Position numbers and translations under genes: made by a program. A stretch of DNA of 64,000 nucleotides from Collinsella sp. AM33-4BH. GTDB taxonomy: Bacteria > Actinomycetota > Coriobacteriia > Coriobacteriales > Coriobacteriaceae. Positions 24,513 to 32,698 of the stretch are shown one piece after another. The stretch's first letter is position 1; each line of letters opens with the position of its first letter. The notes under the pieces were generated by a model that worked only from the letters and a program-made list of their open reading frames with translations, did not search any database and was not told the DNA's origin. The DNA is taken from positions 62,001 to 126,000 of the forward strand of contig NZ_QSIN01000007.1 of NCBI RefSeq assembly GCF_003469205.1, written 5' to 3'.

Positions 24513-26486
24513 TTACGCTCCATCCCGCGCATGCTCGGACTCAAACTCTTCAATCGCCGCCATAAACTGCTCGCCAAAGGCATCGGCCTTTTTCTCGCCG
24601 ATGCCGTTGACCTGAATCAGCTCGTCGCGCGTTTGCGGGCGCAGGCGGCACAGGCCGCGCAGGGCCTTGTCGGAAAAGACCATGTACGGCGCCATCTCGA
24701 GCTCGGTCGAGATCTCCTTGCGCAGGGTACGCAGGCGCTCGAACAGCTCGGCATCGTCGCCCACGCGCGGGCGCTGATCCAGCTCGGCCTCCTCGCGCAG
24801 CAGATCCACCGCACGGCGAGCACGGGCCGAGGCCTTGCGCTTGGACGCGCGACGCTTAACGGTAAAGGCAAACGCCTCGTCCTCGACCTCGCCGGCACGC
24901 GGACCCAGGCCCACGACCGGGTACTGCCCCTGCGAGGTGGCCAAATAACCGCGGCCGCACAGCTGGCCGATGATGTCCTTGATGCGGCCGACCGATTCGC
25001 TCGACAGCCCACCATAGCCGCGGTCCTCGTCCAGATGCATCTGGCGAATGCGCTCGGTGTTGCCGCCGTGAAGCACATCGGCGATGAGCGACTTGCCAAA
25101 GCGCATGGGGCGCGTGGCCACATAGCGCACGGCGGCGCGAGCCATACCGGTGACGTCCTCGACCTCGAACTGCGTGAGGCAGTTGCTGCAGTTGCCACAG
25201 CCCTCGGCCTCATCCGCGGCGGCGCCGCCCACGGCCGTATGCTCGGCCGCGGCCTCGTCGCCAAAGTAGCGCAGCATGTATTCGCGTAGGCAGCCGGTGG
25301 TGTTGCAATAGCCTTCCATCTGACTGAGCAGGCGATATCGGTTCTGGAGCGCCCACGCGCGCTGCTCGTCGTCGAGCGTCTCGTCGGCCGCATCGCCGCG
25401 GTCGATCAAAAAGCGGCGCATGCGAAAATCGTTGCCGTTCCACAGCAGGTGGCAGCTGGCCGGATCGCCATCGCGGCCGGCGCGGCCCGCCTCCTGGTAG
25501 TAGGCCTCGATGCTCTCGGGCACGTTGTTATGGATGACGTAGCGCACGTTGGGCTTGTCGATGCCCATGCCAAAGGCGTTGGTGGCAACCATCACCTGAA
25601 TATCGTCGTCGATAAAGGCGCGCTGGCTTTGGCGGCGGGCGTCATTACCCATGCCGGCATGGTAGCGGCCAACGCGAATGCCGCTGGGACCCAACGCCTC
25701 AGCAAGCTCTCCTGCCAGCGCATCAACCGTCTTGCGAGTCGAGCAATACACGATGCCGCTCTCGCTCGAATGCGCGATCACATAGTCGCGCACCCACGCG
25801 GTCTTAGCCTTGTCGCCCATCTCCTCGCAGCCAAAGTAGAGGTTCTTGCGATCGAAGCCCGTCACCACCGTCGCCGGGTTTTGCAGGCCGAGCATCTGCT
25901 GAATGTCCGCACGCACGCGCTCAGTCGCTGTAGCGGTAAAGGCCGCCACGATGGGGCGCTGCGGCAGGGAATCGATAAACTCGCGAATCTGCAGGTAGGC
26001 GGGGCGGAAATCCTGACCCCATTGGCTCACGCAGTGGGCCTCGTCAATGGCCACGAGCGGAACGCCGATGCCGCCTTCGGCCGCAGCTTCCTGCGCAAAG
26101 GCCAGAAAACGCGGCTCGAGCAGGCGCTCAGGTGCCACATACATAAGCTGGTAGCGACCCTCGCGCGCCCGCTTGCGCACGGTATTTTGCTGAGCCGGCG
26201 TAAGGCTGGAGTTGAGATAGCTGGGGCGCGCGCCCGCCGCAAGCAGTGCGCGGGTCTGGTCCTCCATAAGCGACAGCAGCGGACTCACCACAAAGGTGAT
26301 GCCGGGCAGCATGAGCGCAGGCACCTGGTAGCAAATGGACTTGCCGGCGCCCGTGGGCATAACGCCCAGCGCGTCGCGGCCGGCAAGGATCGCATCGACC
26401 ATGCGGTCCTGCCCCGGGCGAAACGAGGTGTAGCCAAAATAGGCGCCGAGCGTGTCGAGCGCCATCTGCTGCATGCTATCGGTCAT
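24513..26486 (-). CDS. recQ: ATP-dependent DNA helicase RecQ
   Basis: 657-aa 3'-5' DNA helicase for recombination repair. Walker A MPTGAGKS (residues 43-50), DEAH at 148-151 and the helicase C motif EAGRAGRDGD are present. The RQC zinc cluster is visible as GCGNCSNC after a Cys further up, and the C-terminal HRDC domain covers the last 70 residues (ELIQVNGIGEKKADAFGEQF). Length is normal for bacterial RecQ. AGGAAA lies before ATG 26486. It precedes the locus B regulator by two bases. Confidence 0.95.
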   Translation of the reverse strand: MTDSMQQMALDTLGAYFGYTSFRPGQDRMVDAILAGRDALGVMPTGAGKSICYQVPALMLPGITFVVSPLLSLMEDQTRALLAAGARPSYLNSSLTPAQQNTVRKRAREGRYQLMYVAPERLLEPRFLAFAQEAAAEGGIGVPLVAIDEAHCVSQWGQDFRPAYLQIREFIDSLPQRPIVAAFTATATERVRADIQQMLGLQNPATVVTGFDRKNLYFGCEEMGDKAKTAWVRDYVIAHSSESGIVYCSTRKTVDALAGELAEALGPSGIRVGRYHAGMGNDARRQSQRAFIDDDIQVMVATNAFGMGIDKPNVRYVIHNNVPESIEAYYQEAGRAGRDGDPASCHLLWNGNDFRMRRFLIDRGDAADETLDDEQRAWALQNRYRLLSQMEGYCNTTGCLREYMLRYFGDEAAAEHTAVGGAAADEAEGCGNCSNCLTQFEVEDVTGMARAAVRYVATRPMRFGKSLIADVLHGGNTERIRQMHLDEDRGYGGLSSESVGRIKDIIGQLCGRGYLATSQGQYPVVGLGPRAGEVEDEAFAFTVKRRASKRKASARARRAVDLLREEAELDQRPRVGDDAELFERLRTLRKEISTELEMAPYMVFSDKALRGLCRLRPQTRDELIQVNGIGEKKADAFGEQFMAAIEEFESEHARDGA

Positions 26487-26582
26487 GGTTTCCTAACGTC
26501 CAAGTCATCTGCCGCCGATTATACGCCGCCACGCGGACCGCTGCCGTACGGCTGTCAGCCACGCTCATTCTGCGGGTAGTCA

Positions 26583-26626
26583 TTGGGGACGTTCTTGAAT
26601 GACTAGTCGTTTAAGAACGTCCCCAA
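26583..26626. repeat. TTGGGGACGTTCTT hairpin
   Basis: Fourteen-base perfect arms (TTGGGGACGTTCTT at 26583-26596, complement at 26613-26626) just upstream of recQ. Related GGGGACGTTC/GAACGTCCCC pieces recur near 35020-35055. Confidence 0.7.
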
Positions 26627-26680
26627 CGGCTAAGCTCTTGACAGGCGTGGAAACGTCTCAGGTTGAGCATAAGTCAGCGA

Positions 26681-26778
26681 AAACGCCCCTAAGCGAGCAA
26701 GGTGACGTGAAAGAGGAGGGAAGCGTACTTCGGTACGCGACCGACGATTGAACGTCAGATTGCCGCTTAGGGGCGTTT
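26681..26778. ncRNA. Candidate structured element with nested stems and TTCG loop
   Basis: Outer stem of 15 perfect base pairs (26681-26695 with 26764-26778), a middle pair TGACGT/ACGTCA (26703-26708 with 26752-26757) and an inner stem GCGTAC-TTCG-GTACGC (26723-26738). UUCG is an especially stable RNA loop, so a transcribed structure is plausible. Two more hairpins follow at 26791-26819 and 26840-26864, before the GntR stop. No ORF explains the 384-bp gap. Function is unknown; orientation is not decided. Confidence 0.45.
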
Positions 26779-26790
26779 GCAGCGTCGACC

Positions 26791-26864
26791 GGTCCGCCGT
26801 TCGCTAGAACGGCGGAACCAAGGGCGCAGCGTCGGCCCGTTGCGCGGTTTGGAAAACCGCGCAA
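26791..26864. repeat. Two further hairpins after the nested element
   Basis: CCGCCGTTC-GCTA-GAACGGCGG (26794-26815) and TTGCGCGGTTT-GGA-AAACCGCGCAA (26840-26864). Neither has a T-run on either strand, so they are not classical terminators although they lie just beyond the GntR stop. Confidence 0.6.
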
Positions 26865-26870
26865 CTAGAG

Positions 26871-27590
26871 CTACATGACCATAACGTAGCGCGATCCCAC
26901 GTAGTACTGCTTACCCATCAGGACCGGCTCGCCATTGGGTCCGATAAAGCCGGCGCGCAGGTTGAGCAGCGGATCGTGCGGAGCAATGCCCAGCTCAGCC
27001 GCCTGCTCGGCGTTGGCGCGAACGGCTTCGACCGTACGGTAACCAACCGAGACAATCGGCGTTCCGCCAACACGCTCGACCTCGGCAAAAATCGACTTGT
27101 CCTCAAGATCGGCCGTCAACAGCTCACGGTAGGCGTCAAACGGCACAAAGATGTTCTCTTCAAAGATGGGCTCGCCGTCGGCAGTACGCACGCGCTTGAT
27201 GTGCAGCAGCAGCGCATCCTTCTGCAGGCCAAAGAACTCCATCTCGTTTTGGCGCGCCGGCACAATCTGGCGATCGATTACGTGCGCACCGGCCTTCATG
27301 CCGTTGCCGGCACACAGCGCGGTAAACGTCTGCAGCGTCGAGGCGTGAAATTGGCGATTGATGTGCGGCGTGGAAACAAAGGTGCCACGGCCCTGCTGCT
27401 TAACCAGGTAGCCATCGGAGCACAGCTCCTCGACGGCGCGACGCACCGTAATTCGGCTCACCTCGTACTGCTCGGCTAGCTCGAGCTCGGACGGAATACG
27501 CTCCTTGGGTGCATAAACACCTTTCTCGATCGCATCCTTGATCTCGTCGTAAATCTGCTGGTAAAGCGGTGCATTTTTGGGTGCAGGCAT
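26871..27590 (-). CDS. GntR/UTRA transcriptional regulator (locus C side)
   Basis: 239-aa HutC-type regulator: winged helix at residues about 8-75 (PSELELAEQYEVSRITVRRAVEE) and UTRA domain to the end. Very similar in layout to the locus B protein. The region upstream of its start holds the GACGTTATA block also found before locus A's SIS gene and locus C's EIIAB gene, so it may control more than one locus. Ribosome site weak (AAGAGTG 8 bases upstream). The YitT gene lies just upstream in the same direction but 104 bp apart. Confidence 0.88.
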   Translation of the reverse strand: MPAPKNAPLYQQIYDEIKDAIEKGVYAPKERIPSELELAEQYEVSRITVRRAVEELCSDGYLVKQQGRGTFVSTPHINRQFHASTLQTFTALCAGNGMKAGAHVIDRQIVPARQNEMEFFGLQKDALLLHIKRVRTADGEPIFEENIFVPFDAYRELLTADLEDKSIFAEVERVGGTPIVSVGYRTVEAVRANAEQAAELGIAPHDPLLNLRAGFIGPNGEPVLMGKQYYVGSRYVMVM

Positions 27591-27632
27591 ATCTAATCAC
27601 TCTTATCGAAATATTGAAATAACTAATACGTA

Positions 27633-27641
27633 TATAACGTC
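27633..27641 (-). promoter_or_regulatory. GACGTTATA block upstream of the locus C regulator
   Basis: GACGTTATA on the minus strand inside the AT-rich GACGTTATATACGTATTAGT. The same nine bases occur at 11835-11843 and, reversed, 33651-33659. Likely a GntR-binding half-site. Confidence 0.45.
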
Positions 27642-27694
27642 TAGTTTCATGTTACCTCATAATGATAAAACGATACACCGCATACAGCAAATCC

Positions 27695-28702
27695 TTACCT
27701 GCCGTCGTCCTGTTGCAGGCTGTCCTGATCGATGAGGCGCGCCTGCCTGCTGGCCATGCGCGCGGGCTTGTCGGGATCGGGCACGGCCGTGGGCATGGGC
27801 TCGTCGACATGACCGCCCCACCAGCCGCCCACAAAGTTGAGCGTATGGAACACATTGATCACGGCGCCGGGATCAATGTCGCACACCAGCTTGATAATGT
27901 CCTGGCTCTCGTAGGTCGAGACAACGGCATGCAGCAGGTACATCTTCTCGCGGCTGTATCCGCCAATGACCTCGGCACAGCTAATGCCATGCTGAAAATG
28001 GTCAACATAGGCGGTCATGACCTCGTCGGCCTTGCGCGTCGTGATCTGCAGCGTCACGCGATCGTAGCGACGATAGAAGCTGTCGATGGTCTTGGTCGAA
28101 ATAAACTGGAACACGATGGAGTACGCCGCGTTGTCCCAGCCAAACATAAAGCCAAAGATCGCCAGGATAAAGCAGTTGAAACCAAAGATAACGCCCCAGA
28201 TGGTCTTGCCCGTGTGGTTGGAAACCCACAGCGCGATAAAGTCGGTGCCGCCGGTGGATGCGCCGGACTTAAGCGCGATGGCAGCGCCCAGACCCGAGAC
28301 CACGCCACCAAAAATGATGAGCATGATCTTGTCGCCCAAAAACGGCGCGAAGTGAAAGACGTTGAGGAACAGCGACGAGAGCATGACCTGCATCATCGAG
28401 AAGATGACGAAGCGCTTGCTAATGCCGCTCCAGCACAGGAGCGCCACGGGGATGTTGAGCGCGAGCATGCCGAGCGAGATGTCGATGTGAACGCCGCCCA
28501 GCGAGGTAACACGATCGAGCAGGACCGCGACGCCGGTGAGGCCGCTCGGAAGCAGGTCGGCGGGTTGAATGAACGCCTGGATCAGGAATGTCTGGAGAAC
28601 GGCGGAAATTGTGACCGCCACGGCGGTGATGGCGCGGCGGACGATGGTGAGGCGGCCGAGCACGAGCACGCGGTCCGTGAGCTGGTCGATGGCGTTCGCC
28701 AC
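27695..28702 (-). CDS. YitT family membrane protein
   Basis: 335-aa integral membrane protein with two YitT (DUF161) blocks: five to six helices between residues about 18 and 200 (GLTGVAVLLDRV, KSGASTGGTDFIALWV motifs), then a cytoplasmic DUF2179 domain (residues about 210-300, YRRYDRVTLQITTRKADEV) and a polar tail. The biochemical role of YitT proteins is unsettled. GTG start at 28702, with AAGGGAG 5 bases upstream. It stands between the locus C regulator and the HAD gene without obvious operon ties. Confidence 0.9.
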   Translation of the reverse strand: MANAIDQLTDRVLVLGRLTIVRRAITAVAVTISAVLQTFLIQAFIQPADLLPSGLTGVAVLLDRVTSLGGVHIDISLGMLALNIPVALLCWSGISKRFVIFSMMQVMLSSLFLNVFHFAPFLGDKIMLIIFGGVVSGLGAAIALKSGASTGGTDFIALWVSNHTGKTIWGVIFGFNCFILAIFGFMFGWDNAAYSIVFQFISTKTIDSFYRRYDRVTLQITTRKADEVMTAYVDHFQHGISCAEVIGGYSREKMYLLHAVVSTYESQDIIKLVCDIDPGAVINVFHTLNFVGGWWGGHVDEPMPTAVPDPDKPARMASRQARLIDQDSLQQDDGR

Positions 28703-28838
28703 GTAGGCTCCCTTCGAAGGCAGATGTAGTTGTGGGGCATGTCGGCGATTGTAACATGGAGCGACAGAGGGCGCCTCAATTCACCCTCTCTCGACAACCA
28801 AAACGAGCCAGCATCTCCCCAACCAAAGAGCCCAAAAT

Positions 28839-28961
28839 CTAAGTGAGTAGACTATTCGCGACCTGTCGAGCACACCCAAAACAGCCACCTCTGTGACCTG
28901 CAGTTTTACTAAGGCAGATTCGCTTTGTGCTCTGCCTGAGCCGAAAAGTCTACTCACTTAG
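28839..28961. repeat. 123-bp element with CTAAGTGAGTAGAC inverted ends
   Basis: Perfect 14-bp arms at 28839-28852 and 28948-28961 flank 95 bases that include CTGCAG and an internal TCTGCCT/AGGCAGA pair. It lies in the 352-bp gap between HAD and YitT, where no gene is seen. It resembles a small mobile or REP-type unit. Confidence 0.55.
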
Positions 28962-29055
28962 TCCGAGTCGGAGCCAAACGGATCAAATCGAAGCCAAAAT
29001 GAGCCGATCTGCCGCAAAAGACGCGTGAAACGATACTTCTCGTAGCGAATTGACG

Positions 29056-29685
29056 CTATAAAGCGGTCAGAATGTCGGCGAGGCTATCGATGATGGCATC
29101 AGCGGCGGACTGATCCAGGTTGACGCCCTCGTGCGGGCGCAGCGCCAGGACGCGGGCGCCGGAGCGCTTGCCGGCCTCGATACCCAAAGGCGAGTCCTCG
29201 ATAACCAGGCACTCGGCAGGCTCCATACCCAGCGCCTCCATGGCACGCAGGTAGATCTCGGGGTCGGGCTTAAACGCACTGCACTCGTGACCGCTGATGG
29301 TGTAATCCAGCACATCGGCGATACCGGCGATCTCCACCAGCTCGTCAATCAACTCACGATACGACGAGCTCGCGATGGCACACTTCACGCCGCGCTCGTG
29401 CAGCTCGCGCATCACCGGCTCCGTCTGCTCGTTGAGCAGCTCGGCATACGGAACGGGGTGGTCCGGGCTGTAGACCTGCTTGTACTCCACGCGCAGACGC
29501 TCGCGCAGCTCAATATCGTCGGGCACCAGCGCCTCCCAAATGGCAGGCTCGTTAGACCCCGAAAGATCGGGGATCTCGTCAAAGTGGAACCCCTTCTCCT
29601 CCATAAACGCCACGCGGCGACGGTTATAGAACCACTCGGTATCGACCAGCACGCCGTCCATATCAAACAGCACTGCCTTGATCAT
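29056..29685 (-). CDS. HAD-superfamily phosphatase/phosphomutase (beta-phosphoglucomutase-like)
   Basis: 209-aa cytoplasmic enzyme with the HAD nucleophile motif FDMDGVLVDTEW (Asp8 nucleophile, Asp10 acid/base), a cap domain at about residues 18-90, motif II SSSYRE, and EDSPLGIEAGKRSG as motif IV. This is the beta-PGM/sugar-phosphatase type; it may remove phosphate from a hexose phosphate. ATG 29685 is used because GGAGGAG lies 6 bases upstream, overlapping an ATG at 29691 that is too close. It follows the SIS gene of locus C after a terminator and a GGGACAGG hairpin, so it may have its own promoter. Confidence 0.88.
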   Translation of the reverse strand: MIKAVLFDMDGVLVDTEWFYNRRRVAFMEEKGFHFDEIPDLSGSNEPAIWEALVPDDIELRERLRVEYKQVYSPDHPVPYAELLNEQTEPVMRELHERGVKCAIASSSYRELIDELVEIAGIADVLDYTISGHECSAFKPDPEIYLRAMEALGMEPAECLVIEDSPLGIEAGKRSGARVLALRPHEGVNLDQSAADAIIDSLADILTAL

Positions 29686-29698
29686 ACGCATCTCCTCC

Positions 29699-29737
29699 CA
29701 CCTGCCAAAAAGGGACAGGTTTATTTTGGTAGGTTTT
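29699..29737. repeat. GGGACAGG hairpin (ACCTGCCAAAA type)
   Basis: ACCTGCCAAAA / TTTTGGTAGGT arms around AGGGACAGGTTTA, just upstream of the HAD start. Reverse complement of the hairpin at 18121-18159. Confidence 0.7.
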
Positions 29738-29780
29738 ATCTGGGGTTTTGCGGCGCGACGGGCGCGCCCTCCCCAGAGCA

Positions 29781-29811
29781 AAAAAGGGGACGGGGCGCAA
29801 ACCCCATCCCC
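29781..29811 (-). terminator. Terminator of the locus C SIS gene
   Basis: GGGGATGGGG / CCCCGTCCCC arms around TTTGCG on the minus strand, followed by TTTTTTTGC. Confidence 0.85.
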
Positions 29812-29845
29812 TCTCAATCAACCCGTAAGGTCTACTTACTTGTGA

Positions 29846-30829
29846 TTAGTAGGAAAGCTTCCACATGTAGCGACGCATGGTCAGCGGGTGCTGACGGGCC
29901 TCGGCGATCTGGTTGCCGTACTCGCGCATAACGGCGAGGTGCAGCAGCGGGTTGAAGTAGGTGACGACGCTCGCGGGCACGGCGTCGGCCAGGCCGTAGT
30001 CCTTGGAGTCGATCAGAGCGACCTTGGCGCCCATGCGCTTAAGGAAGGTGAGGGCGCGGGCGTCCATCGGACGGGTGGCACCATCGGACATGAAGAAGAC
30101 GTAGGGCTTACCCTCGGTGGAAACCTCGAACGGGCCGTGGAAGTACTCGCCGGTGTTGTAGGCGGCGGCGTCGATCCACTGCATCTCGGTGAACAGGAAG
30201 GCGGCGTGAGAATAAGCCATCTTCTCGGAGGCACCGGAGGCCATGAAGTAGATCATCTCGTCGTCCTTGAAGTCCTGGGCGAACTGCTTGGCGAGGCCCT
30301 TGGCGGACTGAGCGGCGTTCTCGCAGAGCTCGAAGACGTTGGTGAGGCCGGTGATCATGTCCTCGTAGTGGTCATAACCCTCGGTCTGCTGAAGGATCTC
30401 GACAGCAAGAGCGATGGCGTAGCCGGGCTTCTCGCACTTGGCAGCGTAGTTAGCGTGGAAGCCGTGAACGATGACGTGGTCGGCGTCGACGGTCAGAGCG
30501 GAGCCAGCCTTGTTGGTGAGGGAGACGACCGGGCAGTTGTGCTTCTTGGCGGTCTTGTTGGCCTCGACGGTCTCGGGCGTGGAGCCACCCAGGGAGCAGG
30601 TGATCACGAAGGTGTGCTCGTTGACCCAGGAAGGCGTGTCGTAGTTGAACTCGTTAGCGGTGAAGATCTGAACGTTCAGCTTGTCCGTGTTGTTGGCCAG
30701 GAAGTACTTGGCGGGGTAAAGGTCGGACATGGAAGCACCGCAGCCGACGAAAGCGACGCTGTGGATCTCGTGGTTGGACAGGACGTCAGCGACGATCTGC
30801 TTAGGGAGGTTAAGGTCGATCTCGTACAT
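29846..30829 (-). CDS. SIS-domain fructosamine-6-phosphate deglycase-like protein (locus C)
   Basis: 327-aa SIS protein with VGCGASMSDLYPAKYF and SLGGSTPETVEA sugar-phosphate motifs in the first domain. Glu215 and His231 are 16 residues apart and EYFHGPFE is intact, matching FrlB/FraB deglycases. ATG 30829 is preferred over 30838 because AAAGGA abuts the latter and sits 9 bases from the former. It lies downstream of EIID in the same direction, so the PTS would supply its phosphorylated substrate. Locally lower GC3 than neighbours suggests high expression or different origin, but this was not measured. Confidence 0.84.
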   Translation of the reverse strand: MYEIDLNLPKQIVADVLSNHEIHSVAFVGCGASMSDLYPAKYFLANNTDKLNVQIFTANEFNYDTPSWVNEHTFVITCSLGGSTPETVEANKTAKKHNCPVVSLTNKAGSALTVDADHVIVHGFHANYAAKCEKPGYAIALAVEILQQTEGYDHYEDMITGLTNVFELCENAAQSAKGLAKQFAQDFKDDEMIYFMASGASEKMAYSHAAFLFTEMQWIDAAAYNTGEYFHGPFEVSTEGKPYVFFMSDGATRPMDARALTFLKRMGAKVALIDSKDYGLADAVPASVVTYFNPLLHLAVMREYGNQIAEARQHPLTMRRYMWKLSY

Positions 30830-30920
30830 CTGACACATTCCTTTCGATTTGTTGCGGCGTCACATTGCCGGACGCTCGCAGGGTTACCGTAGTTAGGACC
30901 GAGTCGCCGGCCCGTTGAGG

Positions 30921-30951
30921 ATGTGACAAAGGGACTATCCCTTTGTCACAT
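30921..30951. terminator. Hairpin ATGTGACAAAGGGA, probable terminator between EIID and SIS
   Basis: Fourteen-base perfect arms around CTA in the gap between EIID and SIS of locus C. A weak T-run; it may lower rather than stop transcription. Confidence 0.5.
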
Positions 30952-31020
30952 GTTAGGGATGGAAGCCTGCCTGGGGTATGGGATGCCAGGCAGGCCCCCG
31001 GGGGAAGCGCTGGGTCGCGA

Positions 31021-31854
31021 CTAGGCCAGGATGCCGGCCGCGGAGAGGGCGATGCCGCCCACGATGGCGATCACGAGAAGCCAACCGGTGTTGACGTTCT
31101 TCTTGATGAGCCAGTACATAAGGCCGGTGAGGCCAAGGGAGATCATCTGGGGCATCATGCTGTCCAGGATGTCCTGGATAACGACGGTGCCGTCAGCGAA
31201 CTGCAGCGGGGTGGTGGCGCCGATCAGCGTGGCGATCATGCCGCCCACGGACATAAGACCCACGATGCCGCAGACATACATGAGCTTCTCCATGAGGTCG
31301 CCGCCCTGAAGCTTGCTCAGGTACTCGTGGCCGCCCTGATAGCCCATCTTGGCTGCGAACCAAGTAATCAGCACGGAGGGGACGATGGAGATGAGAAGGG
31401 CCAGGATCGGGCCCATGATGGAGCCCTGCTGAGCCAGCTGAACGCCCAAGCCAAAGGCGATAACGCGGATGGTGCCCTGGAAGAAGGAGTCACCGATGCC
31501 GGAAAGCGGGCCCATAAGGGAGGTCTTGACCGCGTTAATCGAATCGGGGTTGAAATTCTCGGGATCCTTGGCGTACTCCTCCTCCATGGAGGCGGCGAGG
31601 CCCAGGATGAAAGCGCTCGTCTGCGGGGTGCAGTTGTAGAACGCCATGTGACGGTGGTAAGCCTCTTTCTTAGCAGCAAGCTGCTTGGGGTCGGACTCGT
31701 CCGGATAGAGGCGATCGAGCGTGGGAACCATACCGTAGAGGAAGCCCATGTTCATCTGACGCTCGTAGTTCCAAGAGGCCTGGATGGCCCAGGAGCGCCA
31801 GAAGAACTGGCTGACCTTCTTGTTCAGGGACACGTCCTTGGTTGCGGTTGCCAT
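31021..31854 (-). CDS. PTS mannose-family EIID component (locus C)
   Basis: 277-aa membrane subunit with TSLMGPLSGIGDSFFQGTIR near residues 110-130 and an N-terminal FFWRSWAIQASWNYERQMNMGF typical of EIID-Man. The C-terminus carries two or three membrane helices (IAIVGGIALSAAGILA last). ATG 31854 with AAGGAGG 8 bases upstream; the longer frame to 31971 is an overlap with EIIC and has no site. Co-transcribed with EIIC (14-base gap) and EIIAB. Confidence 0.93.
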   Translation of the reverse strand: MATATKDVSLNKKVSQFFWRSWAIQASWNYERQMNMGFLYGMVPTLDRLYPDESDPKQLAAKKEAYHRHMAFYNCTPQTSAFILGLAASMEEEYAKDPENFNPDSINAVKTSLMGPLSGIGDSFFQGTIRVIAFGLGVQLAQQGSIMGPILALLISIVPSVLITWFAAKMGYQGGHEYLSKLQGGDLMEKLMYVCGIVGLMSVGGMIATLIGATTPLQFADGTVVIQDILDSMMPQMISLGLTGLMYWLIKKNVNTGWLLVIAIVGGIALSAAGILA

Positions 31855-31867
31855 AGTGTGTTCCTCC

Positions 31868-32662
31868 TTAGTCTTCGTCGTCTTCGAGCGGATCGTAGTC
31901 GGAATCGACACCGGCGGCTGCATGGGAACCGTTGAACTTGAAGCCCATGAAGACGACAGCCAGGCACACACCGATCAGAGCGACCGCGATGACGGACAGG
32001 TTGAGGTAAGCGGCGAGCAGGAAACCGATGAACAGGAACGGAGTCATACCCTTCTTGATCATCATGGTGAGCAGCAGGGCCAAGCCGTAGGCGGTCATGA
32101 TCTTGGTCGAAACGTTAAGACCAGTGGACAGCCACTCGGGAACCATGTTGACGATGGCCTGAACCAGGTCGGTACCGACAAAGACGGCGAGGAAGATCGG
32201 CAGGAAGTACATGACGGCGTACAGACCGGAGCCGGCGCAGATGTGCATGCGATAGGCGGTCTTGAACTTTCCGTTATCGATCGCGCTATCTGCCACATGG
32301 GTGAGGGCGGCGATGATGGAACGGAACACGATGCCGAGGAGCTGACCCAGGACGGCGACCGGGATGGCGATCGTCATGGCGGTCTCGGCGGAAGCATCGG
32401 TCAGGCACGCAAAGGCAGCGGCCACGATGCCGCCCAGGACCATATCGGGCGGAACGGCGGCGCCGACCTGCACCAGGCCCATGGACACGAGCTCGACGGC
32501 GGCACCGACGGCAAGGCCGGTGGGCACATCGCCCAGCAGCAGACCGACGAGCGTAGCGCCAACGAGGGGCTGCTCGAAGTTAAGACGGCCGAGCAGGCGG
32601 GAGTCCCACATGCAGAACACGCCGACGAGGCCGACGAGCACCGCACTGATGAACGTATTCAT
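31868..32662 (-). CDS. PTS mannose-family EIIC component (locus C)
   Basis: 264-aa channel subunit with about seven helices; RPLVG-like NFEQPLVGATLVGLLLGD and GAAVELVSMGLVQVGAAVPPD are family signatures. The acidic cytoplasmic tail ends LEDDED. AAGGAG lies 6 bases upstream of ATG 32662. It sits between EIIAB and EIID in an operon with spacings of 36 and 13 bases. The sugar is unknown; context suggests an Amadori compound. Confidence 0.93.
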   Translation of the reverse strand: MNTFISAVLVGLVGVFCMWDSRLLGRLNFEQPLVGATLVGLLLGDVPTGLAVGAAVELVSMGLVQVGAAVPPDMVLGGIVAAAFACLTDASAETAMTIAIPVAVLGQLLGIVFRSIIAALTHVADSAIDNGKFKTAYRMHICAGSGLYAVMYFLPIFLAVFVGTDLVQAIVNMVPEWLSTGLNVSTKIMTAYGLALLLTMMIKKGMTPFLFIGFLLAAYLNLSVIAVALIGVCLAVVFMGFKFNGSHAAAGVDSDYDPLEDDED

Positions 32663-32698
32663 ACCCTTCTCCTTTCAGTCAGGCAAAAGCCTGGTTGA

